Of a stretch of DNA of 64,000 nucleotides, positions 51,521 to 61,319 are shown piece after piece (the first letter of the stretch is position 1; every line of letters starts with the position of its first letter). The notes under the pieces were generated by a model that worked only from the letters and a program-made list of their open reading frames with translations, made no database searches and was not told the origin of the DNA. The stretch comes from Allacma fusca (Eukaryota > Arthropoda > Collembola > Symphypleona > Sminthuridae), in the NCBI GenBank assembly GCA_947179485.1, contig OX359248.1, forward strand, positions 46,386,847-46,450,846, written 5' to 3'. The position numbers were made by a program, and so were the translations under genes.

Positions 51521-51730
51521 TTAGTTAATATGTTCAGTCGTTTTGTTTGAACCACCACGATTAAATTCTAACTTTGTGTGAATCATCCATCCACACATTT
51601 CAGACATACAATTAATTAAAATGACGTAGCTGTCTTGAATTGAACGTTCTGGATAGTACAAAAAAATTGAATCTTTCATGGTAATTTTTGTGACTAAATC
51701 TAATAATTTGAGTCTAGTTGTCCAGCACAA
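51521..51730 (-). CDS. unidentified short ORF in the inserted block
   Basis: A minus-strand frame of 69 codons (LKLLDLVTKITMKDSIFLYY, PERSIQDSYVILINCMSEM, WMIHTKLEFNRGGSNKT). It shares the four residues YPER with the ORF at 44314-44562, near the opposite end of the block. That may be chance. No domain is recognised. Confidence 0.2.
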   Translation of the reverse strand: MCWTTRLKLLDLVTKITMKDSIFLYYPERSIQDSYVILINCMSEMCGWMIHTKLEFNRGGSNKTTEHIN

Positions 51731-52289
51731 TGTATATTAACACGGACAATTTCAAAGCAAGGCTGTCTGACAAACATTTGATCACCTTAAATAGTTTTAT
51801 ATGGTTATAAATTACCGCTACCCGGTATGGCCTTTATTTGTCACACCATTTAATTATTTAAAAAAACATTTATGCCCCACAACATCAGAGTAATTTTAAA
51901 ACAATTGTGAAGTTTACTTTTTGTCACCCAACTTAACGTAATTTAAATATACAGGGATTCTGATATTGTCTCAAATTATTGCCATCATTTTTGTTGATGA
52001 TAGGTTATAAACCTCCATGCTAGTTTCCCTGCAATTTTTGTTTATGGTAACAACAGACAAGAGCCACTGCAGCAATGAAGTTACTACAAATAGCTACTGT
52101 AAATAAAAATATACGAAATGTAAAATGAGCAATAATTTAATGTTCTTAAATAGGCTAGAGACGGGGCAAATCCTATGACTAAACCCCTTTCATATAAAGA
52201 TTATTTATCTGTTTTTAATTATTATTTAGCTTCTAGGGTATTTGTATATAAAGCGCGAATGTTACATTCAAATTATTTTTAAAATTAAA

Positions 52290-52333
52290 ATTCATTGCTG
52301 CCAGATATCCCATCCTCGTCTGCGGATGGCTGG
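52290..52333. repeat. right inverted hairpin repeat
   Basis: CCATCC and GGATGG form the stem around an 8-base loop, enclosed by CCAG and CTGG with the bulge on the left arm. In reverse complement it begins CCAGCCATCCGC, identical over 12 bases to the left end at 43975. Confidence 0.6.
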
Positions 52334-53048
52334 ATTGCTAGTTGTTAATAAACAGGAAAGGAAATTGTTTTTTTCGCAATTCGTTATTTTTATTACGGAA
52401 TTAAATTGCTCAACAAGAATAGAACACGGGCACTATATAGAAAAATATTCATCAACATCATCATCACCGTCACTTTCATTGTAGTACATAAGGTACGTAA
52501 GCATGGTAAAGTAGATTTCATAATACTGTGCAGCTTCACAAAAGATGTGCTTGTCAATAATTGCATACCGTCAATGTACGTCAATGGAACATATGTTTTG
52601 TAAATACTGTAATGCACATCAGTACATACGTGTTCTCATCTAATGTATGTGTCCAAACAAACATGAACGCTTTTGTTGATACATACCATTACATAGTTGG
52701 AATAAATACACAATCTATATAGATATATACATAATTACATATACTATGTATAAATATATACTCTGCATAATATGAACAGAAGTGTTCATCTAAGTACACA
52801 AATATATACATACGTGGAAGCTTACGTAAGCAAATAGCTGTGTTGGTGTATTTATATATACATAAATAAATAATATATGTATTGACAGTCTTGGAAATCA
52901 TATAGCGACTATCATAAATGTAGACACACAATGCACAGAAGACATGTCATTAATAAGAGCTCTTAAAGCTCAGCTTGGGTACACAAACGTAGGTGCTGGC
53001 GTTGGGATCCATGGGAAAATCTATTCAACTTGGGTCTAAATATTTTGA

Positions 53049-53069
53049 CTCTCTCTCTCTCTCTCTCTT
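53049..53069. repeat. (CT)n microsatellite
   Basis: A pure CT dinucleotide run of about 20 bases. Confidence 0.85.
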
Positions 53070-54327
53070 GCATTATCCCCTATGTAAGAATATACTTCGA
53101 GCGTCACAGAGCACAACCCACGGCTCGTCTCTTTCCATTGACTCTCCTTCAACAGACATATTATTATTAGGTGAAGAGTCTCTAAAGGCTATAAACTAAT
53201 GCTATTAGTGAAGCTGAACCGCAGGTCAAATAATAAAGCGTTTATACGTTCTCTCACCATAGTCTATGGGACCTCCATAAATCTATGTGCAGTGCCTTAG
53301 GATGGGCTCATAAGAAACTCAAAGTCTCTGATAGGCTGACTGCAAGTTAGAGATACCAGATCAATTTTCATCCTAGCCTACAACACTACTCCATGTGCCA
53401 ATCTAATGACAACTGGAGTTGTGCGACAAGTTTCCTATTCCTCCTAATTTGTTTCTTTCCTTTATTAGCCCTCTTGTATCAGTCTACGTTTACACGTCGT
53501 AGCATTTTCATGGTCTCACATGCGACACAAATACACACACACATAAACATGTATCATTTTATTTCATCTAATAAGTTCCTCTTAGCAGTCAACCTTTATG
53601 TACATTAGCCATTGCCACAAATGCTATCTCCAATCTGCAGGCATCTTTATCATGTGTGCACATACTCCTAACCGAAACTATATCTAAGCATCTTTATCCT
53701 TTATGTGCATGTATACAAACCGAACCTAATTTCTCCTCCTTCCAGCCCAATGTCTTAATTTGCGTCTCTTCGAAGGGGCCATAAATTACCGTACGTACGT
53801 CCTTTATTAGTCCCATAATGACAAAAGCGAAGGCCGTTCCTCCATTCCAATTTTTTTTCAAGACAATTTCTAAAACTACATCAAAATGTCATTCCAATCA
53901 TTTTAAGAGGGAAACTTTCGAAATTAGCAAACTTTTTTTTCGTGCTGTGTCTGCAAACCCACTTTTTTGGCATGTCCATCACTGGGAGCCGGGTTTTAGT
54001 ACCCCATATAATATACAACCCACATGTATCCGTGTATTCCCAAGTGCGTTCATTTCAAGTGCTGTATCCGACTAAACGACTTTAAAGGAAAGGGGAGACG
54101 GGAAAAAAGGCAAGGATTTTCTTTCATCTAAACGACGCGAGATTGTTACCGTTTAGATTGACTATTGATCGATGGGGCCTAAAATCCAAGGGAAAATTAT
54201 GCGCAGGTATAATGGGAAAAATTCTTTACGTTTCTCGCCTTATCGGAGTCATATATCTGTTCCAGTTGGGAGGAAGAAAAAAGGTGGAGAGAGAAAAAGA
54301 GAGACGAAGAAAAAGCTGCAAGGAGAG

Positions 54328-54329
<2 letters not shown>

Positions 54330-54376
<47 letters not shown>
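54330..54376. repeat. (GA)n/(GAAA)n microsatellite
   Basis: GAAA units pass into a GA run of about 30 bases. The Arg/Glu/Lys-rich open frames over it are artefacts. Confidence 0.88.
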
Positions 54377-54378
<2 letters not shown>

Positions 54379-55494
54379 AAAAAAAAAGAAAAGCGGTAAA
54401 CTGAGAATTTGTGGTTTTATTGGCAGCTCACGGATTTAACAAGTCCTTATATAGACATTTCTATTAACGAACAATAGCTGGGCTAAAATTTAAAAGGTAA
54501 ATGTGCCAATACGTATGCATTGGGTGGATTGAGGGAGAAATTTTATCATTCTATAAAGAAAACCCAAGGAGTCCTTTTTCCACATCTTTCCACATCTGGC
54601 AGGGATTTCCCCCGGAGTTACTTATTGTCCTAGTCTTAACTTGGGGGGAAATTGCTTGGCTCTAGATTTTGCTCCAGCAGTACAAGTGAGCCCTGGAGAT
54701 ATGGAACGATAGATTCTCTCTTTATTTCTTAAATAGCAACTTTTTTTAATGCTTTTTTTCTAAACTACTCCTTCCAGTTGCTCCTCAGTCCATTCCCTTG
54801 GAACCAACTTTTAACTCTCAGCCATAGAATGTCTCATGTGGCAGGACTTTATAGGAAGTAACTATATTTATACATATAATTGCATACTTATTAAATACAA
54901 GGCTGTTTCACAAAGATATACGATTCTAGACTCAAGTATGTACCCAGCTGGAATCGGGGAAAAGGCTCGGAGTAAAAGTTGAGAATATATGAACCCCCTG
55001 TAATACGGGAACAAGAACCTCCAACACACGACCTACTATCACTTTTTTTAGCTCCATAAAATTTTTATTTCCACACAAGAGCAAAACACATCCTCGTCGT
55101 ACATAATCTTCAGCACTCTTGATAAATAATTTCCAAGTATCTACGTCAGTAAGTCAGCTCTCTTGGCAGAACAAGTCGTTAACATCCAAAAAGAGCTACA
55201 CGGTATGCTGGGTGTTTTGAAAGCTTTTCTCCCCCTCTGATCCATACAAGGGAACTACGTTAAAAAATATTTAACTTCCATTCCGTTGTTATTCAATTAT
55301 TCCACAATTTTATAAAATTTGCTTTAGCAATTCTGGTCATCATTTTTCAGTCAGGCTAGCTCAGAATGTTACAGCAAGTAGTAAATATGTATTCTTGAAG
55401 GAATTTCAGTTTTTTAACACTGAAGAAGATTACCCCAAAAATAAGTTTCGGCACTTGATTGTTGAACATTTTACGGGTATTTTAATTGGTTTAG

Positions 55495-55520
55495 GACAAT
55501 TTTCCACGTAGAAAATTGTC
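55495..55520. repeat. perfect 10-bp inverted repeat (hairpin)
   Basis: GACAATTTTC, a 6-base loop CACGTA, then GAAAATTGTC. All ten base pairs match. No T-run or gene end lies beside it, so no terminator role is indicated. Confidence 0.8.
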
Positions 55521-57079
55521 GGCATGGCAAAAATCATGGTTCATAGATTTTAAACCTCTTCTCAAGAAGAATGAGAAAGATGCAGAGGATGCGGCAGTTC
55601 TGACGTTGGGTTTAAAAAGGATTTCAAAACGCTAGTAAAGTTGGAAATTGTATTAGCTTTTCTCTCATTTCTCTCTCCCAGGTCGAAAACTGCGGTTGTA
55701 TTTGTAGGAATGAAAATACAACCAAAGTTTATGATTTATTTGAAAATGTTCTCGGATTTTGAAGTCATAAAAGTCCCGATTTTTTTCTTAATTTGTACCA
55801 ATTGGACCACAATTTTTGACAAGATCAATAAGGTAGAATTTATAGAATCCCCCACCAAATGTATACTTCAAAACGGAAAAAATCGAATTTTAAAAATTAC
55901 CTCTAATGTTGGGATGCAGGACGGGGAACTGTTTTGTGAAACCCTATATACATATGTAGAAAGACTCCTCCGGGGTAGGGACTTGGGAGATTCCCACGCG
56001 AGAAATTGACATGTACCAAATACGTGGAAACACATGCCTCCAAATGCATATCGTATTTACACTCAAATATAAAGCATTTAATTGGATCAACGAATCTCAA
56101 ATACTAGTTTCACTCTTATGAAAGACAATACAAATGCCAAACATGTCCTTTCATGTTCCAGACGCCTACAGACAAAGACAGATAATACACACATGACTGC
56201 GTTGATATACACTGTAAATATCTTTATATTTCCATGTGTTCACACTACCTTGTCAATAATAGTACTACGTGTCTTGTGAAACACTGCAATAATAATTCTT
56301 GAAAGGAAATGAAAAACGATCGGAAATTGTAATGTCTGTCGACTCCAGAAATACAATAAATACGGAATACAAAAGGGACTTCCCTTCAATTCCTCCACAC
56401 ATAGGATCCGGTCTCGTCGGTGCAGAAGCAAAGCGGACATTGTGAATTTTCAATTAAATACAAAAACTGATGTGCACACATGCAGTTTCTCAATTAATCC
56501 AAAAATGAGCAATATAATAATTATTGTAAATACATTACAAATTCAAATGGTTCAGGTACAAGTCACCCTAAAAGCCAATGGGGCGCTACTTGCATTCAGC
56601 TCATTTTGCCTTTCGCCCGAAAGTTCTCTAATCTAATTTATCTCTCCACGGACGAACTTTAGATAACTCCCTTCATGCTTTCGTAGTTGTTGTGCAGACA
56701 TTATGCAATTCCCAAGGAAAAACATTTTCTTATTTGTCAAACGCACAAGTTGTGATAAGAACAAGCCTCGGAAAGTTTCCATGACTTTTTAATGAAAATC
56801 CGATTGTACGCTATTGCGGGAAATCATCCTCCACACAGCTCCTTCTAAATGTGTAAATAAATGCAAAGTAAATACACTGCGAAGTGTACGTTTTGAATGT
56901 AAACTGTCTGACCTAGTGTCTTTCCCTGAGAAAAATAAATGAGAGGTACATTAAATCCAAACCAGACGCAGAAACCGAAGAATTGGCTTTCAGTTTTTGA
57001 GGAAGACTCGGGTAGAATTTAGAACAGGGTTTGTATTTGACCGACAAAGGAACGCTAGTCCCTCTACCAGGAATGGGAA

Positions 57080-57300
57080 AGCAGTGAAAATATAATTATT
57101 CTTCTACTTCAACCCTGGCATCAAAAATCTGTGCTTGATACTAAATTCATAGGGATTTCCTGTTATGGAGGAGAAAGAGCATTTACTCTGCACTACACTG
57201 TTTCCCCCTTCTTTTCATTCCGGATGATATTCCACTATAAATTAAATTTTTCTCCTATTAAAACTACATTTATAACAAGAGGGCTCTGTAGCTATAGACT
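57080..57300. mobile_element. degenerate palindromic MITE-like repeat, copy 9 (weak)
   Basis: It contains ATTAAATTTTTCTCCTATTA and, further on, TAACAAGAGGGCTCTGTAG. In reverse complement these match the AGAGNCC...GGAGAAAAATTTAA order of copies 7 and 8. The left part is badly decayed and the edges are uncertain. Confidence 0.3.
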
Positions 57301-57860
57301 CACAATCAGTTAACAAGGGAGCAAAGTCTGGTGATAAAGTCAAAGCAGTAAAAGCGTACGAAATCCCTTGATTTGAACCAATGCAATGATGTCTAAATAC
57401 AAACTAAGACAGAATATTTTTGAAAAAAATTGTATCAGTTATACCTAACACTCTTTCATACTATATGCACAATTACACACATTATTCTCCCACTAAAAGA
57501 GCAACATGTAACTCTAATAATAGCTTCTCGTCACTGGGGAAAGATCAAGGAAATCACGTCTTATACTTGGGATTGAATCCAAAATAATAAATTATTTTTG
57601 TCCCTATTATGTCATATATTACTCAAACCTCTCAATAATACATTCATTTACAGGCATAACGTTCCAAGGCATGAGCAAAACGGAAACCATTGATTTAGAG
57701 ATAGAACAGTCAATTTTCCAAAAATACCTTGAGTAAACCTACCGGGGTAGTATCTGTATCTCTACAGGAAATGTCAGTAAATGGAACATGATGTACAAAG
57801 TACCACAATAAATGTTACAATAGCCTACCTATAGATAGATACTTTTATAGATAAGTATCT

Positions 57861-57879
57861 TGTGTGTGTGTGTGTGTGT
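57861..57879. repeat. (TG)n microsatellite
   Basis: A pure TG dinucleotide run of about 19 bases. Confidence 0.85.
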
Positions 57880-58343
57880 CCGCATGCTAGGTATTAGATC
57901 GTTAGATGTTAGATCCCACCTGTGACCTTTCCATGTCACTGTAACAATAATGTCCCCATTTAACCTGAAACAAACATGGAGGTTTGGGAACTGGACAGAA
58001 GGTGAGCAAAATAAGGTTCCTAATAGATAGATATCCATCCATTGCCCAAAGGTTCTTTTTTTCTTCCTGCATTATGGAATGGAGTTTCGATACCAACTTT
58101 TGTGTCACTTGTTCTCATGATACGGAACATTTCCTACCGCTAAAAAAATCAAGCAAGTAATTACATATTCCCAACCGCCCACGGGCTCCTGCATGAGAGT
58201 AGCAAATTCTGGTGCCTTAAAACAAATAGTGGAATGCATTTACTTTTTGCTCCTACATTGCTCTGTCAGGTCCTGTCCCATGGTGAGGAGTCTATATGTA
58301 TAAGTGTGGTTCAATTGGGAAAAAGTAAAAGACAGGGGGAAAG

Positions 58344-58363
58344 GGAGAGAGAGAGAGAGAGAG
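58344..58363. repeat. (GA)n microsatellite
   Basis: A GA dinucleotide tract, the first of a cluster extending to 61.3 kb. Confidence 0.85.
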
Positions 58364-58806
58364 GCATGGAAGGGAGAGAATAGAGTGCCAGAGAAGCTGA
58401 AGTATAGAGGAACAGAAGCTTCGGAGAAGAATTGGAGTGAATGAGCATGCTAGATAATACGAGTCCAAAGGGGAGCTAGCACATGCATGGGAAATGGGTG
58501 TACACACGCTACCAGTCAATATCGACATCAAGAGTATCGTATCAAGTACGGAGAAAAAGCGATACAAAGAGCACTATATTTGGGGAATGACAGGAGTTCA
58601 CCCTGTATGTATCCACATATGCAGCTGCTATGCATACAGCTCCGTCCTCCCGATTTTGCACACAAACACTAATATACCTATAGGAGCATTTACCTATAAC
58701 ATTTACACAAGGACCCTAGAGCCGCTCCATGACGGAGTGCGCACGTACATACATATAAGCGAGAAAATAGTTAAGAGAGGAGATGAAGACGAAACACACA
58801 CATAGA

Positions 58807-58807
<1 letters not shown>

Positions 58808-58839
<32 letters not shown>
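58808..58839. repeat. (GA)n microsatellite
   Basis: A GA run of about 30 bases. Confidence 0.88.
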
Positions 58840-58842
<3 letters not shown>

Positions 58843-59824
58843 TGAGAAACATACAGAGCGAGAGAGACGACCGGGTTTTTTTTCTCTTCTCCCTCACACA
58901 ATAATCCATGTACTGTTCGGGTAGAGAATTTTCGGGGGGAATATGAGTTAACGCATGCGAATCGAAACGGAGGGCTGTTGGATGGGAAGCTATAGCAGAG
59001 CAGAGAGCAAGACAGGCAATTCGTTATCGATCGTGTGGAGGAGCTCAACAAGTAGTGTTGTGCCTCCAAATTTCCTTGCTTACTCGTTTACTCTCACTAA
59101 AGAGTCACAGTTTAGAGATGAGTGGAGTCTCTCACACTTCTCTCCTACCACCTCTGTAGAACCCGAAGATAAGCAACTCAGACAGCACTCGCATATACAT
59201 ACAAGTCACCCCGCAAAAAGGAAGGAATCACTGACAACAGTCAGTCAATCAGTCAGTCAAGGAGAGCCGAGTCACGATCCGAAATCTTCCCTCAGTCAGC
59301 ATCTCCCCTCTCAAATATTACTGGGAGCTTCCAGCCACGGCGGGTTTTCGGGTTGTCCTCTATCCTATAAAAACATATTCTCATGTAAGATTTTTGATAC
59401 AAGAGATTCCCCCGGAACTACTCAGACGAGAGCCTGCTGAACCCTTCCATACGAGAGGCTCCTCTCTCCATCTATCCCTATCCCATGGACGGAGTGTAGT
59501 CATACTGTGTATCTACGTATAGAAAAACATCTAGATTCTCTGAGCGAACACTATAAATCCAATTTAGGGGCTATTCTGCACGTAACCAGTTCCATAAAAA
59601 AAGTTTATAGGCTAAAGATACGGTATGATAGGAAACTACCGAGAGTTGGTGAAAACAGTGTTAGTTGGGATACATAGGGTTAGTCCATAACTGGAAGGTT
59701 ACTTCCCAACCCGATCGGACGTGTCAAGTGAGACAGGAGTGTGGAAGAAAAGCCTGAAGGAAAGGAAATCAGTCTATCCCAGAGAAGCTGGGTCGAAAGC
59801 TGAAGGAACTTTGACGGAAGACTC

Positions 59825-59826
<2 letters not shown>

Positions 59827-59881
<55 letters not shown>
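59827..59881. repeat. (GA)n microsatellite, longest in the window
   Basis: A pure GA tract of about 55 bases. It is open on both strands as Glu-Arg or Ser-Leu dipeptides, which are artefacts. Confidence 0.93.
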
Positions 59882-59884
<3 letters not shown>

Positions 59885-61275
59885 CTGGAGGAGCGGAGGG
59901 GTTTTCGTGAGGAAGAGTGTAGGAACTGGAGAAGAGACCGAAAATCGGAGACGGGGATCGTCACCGTTGTGTTCGTCTCTTGTAATTTAATCAGCTGTCA
60001 CCACCGCTCTGTAAATAATTTCTGAAGTGGAATTAAGGCTCAAGTCTAAATACCCAACCCTGTGCATTTTCCCAAGCACGGGGGTGAACCTCCTGATTCC
60101 ATAATAAGACTGCGGGCTCGCCAATAAAACTAAAGCCTCAAAACGCGGATTTAAGCTCAAGTGGAATCTTCATGGGTAAATTGAAAGTGGAGATATAGGA
60201 GCCGTGAATACCAGTCAAGAATTCATTTCACATGCCGACTGAGTCAAGTTACCTCTACTACAGTCTCCGTGCCAGAGGTTATACCTAACAAAGGAGGAGC
60301 AGATCCCCGGACAAGCCATACCAGAGTAGATAGTATCTAGTGAAATAGATAGAGAGAGAGAAAAAAATCCACAATTCCATAGAGACTTGGAGCGGAGCGA
60401 GTGAGAGAGAGAGAGACTTGAGAATCTAAAGAAGCTCTCTCTCGAAACTCACGTATTCATCCGAAGAGCGTTTGACCCAGCCCTGTCACAGGAGTAGGTT
60501 TTACAACCAGCCTCTTCCCCTCAGCCGATGACTGACTTTGAGTTAGTTTGTGCTTCCAAGTGTGCATATCTCGGAGCCCAGGAGTAAGTCTCAGGAACGG
60601 AGTCGAGACAGGTCTCACATATTATACCCTACGAGAGAAAAAGCTACCCTGTCAGAGTCATCGAGTAAATGGAGAAAGAAAATCCAAGTCTAAAAACTCC
60701 AGGTTTACATATCATACATACATCAAGTGTGTAAAAAGGAGGCACTTTCTGCGCAAGTGGCCCACTGCCAAAATTACACTAGGCAAATATTGTGTATGTT
60801 TCGCGTGAATTTTCCTCTCGGAGAGGAAACACACTCGAGAGTGAGAGAACGAGACGAACAAGACCAAGAGGAAGAAAGAGTGGGATGACTTTTGTGCGTT
60901 CCCTTTATTATTTCTCCGAGCCTCTCAAATTTACTACCATCTCTGCCTCACATCTCTTCCCCATCCATATGCATACGGAACTGTCTCTAACAGTCTGTCC
61001 AACTCCAACTTTTACATACTAAAATTTCATACGCTCCAACTTCCAAAATGGTACCCCCCAGCCGTTCTCCATTGTGAGGAGTGGGAAAAGGGGAACGAGA
61101 TCAAAAACTTCCCTTGTAACTCATAACATGTATAATTACATCTACAGTTACAAACGGAACCATCCCAGGACAACTTGTTTTCCCGGAACATTAAAGAGCC
61201 TTTGAGTTCCATACTAATTTTTATGCAAACCCCTGCGCAAATCTGGAGACCTCAAGAGTGTGTTCAAAAGTGCGA

Positions 61276-61319
61276 AGAGAGAGAGAGAGAGAGAGTGAAA
61301 GAGAGAGAGAGAGAGAGAG
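61276..61319. repeat. (GA)n microsatellite, two blocks
   Basis: Two GA runs of about 20 bases each, separated by GTGAAA. Confidence 0.88.

Larger units (their letters stand above)
43971..52337. mobile_element. putative large transposon-like block bounded by inverted hairpin repeats
   Basis: CCAGCCATCCGC at 43975 is matched, in inverted orientation, by the sequence ending at 52333. Each end also has GGATGG and ATCTGG at matching spacing, so the likeness covers about 35-50 bases. Between the ends the DNA lacks the CA, GA, CT and TATG tracts that pepper the rest of the window. Without the nested retroelement the block is about 5.95 kb. It contains a pogo-like transposase remnant and several unidentified short ORFs. 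I could not find a convincing target-site duplication, so the exact ends and the superfamily are open. Confidence 0.4.
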
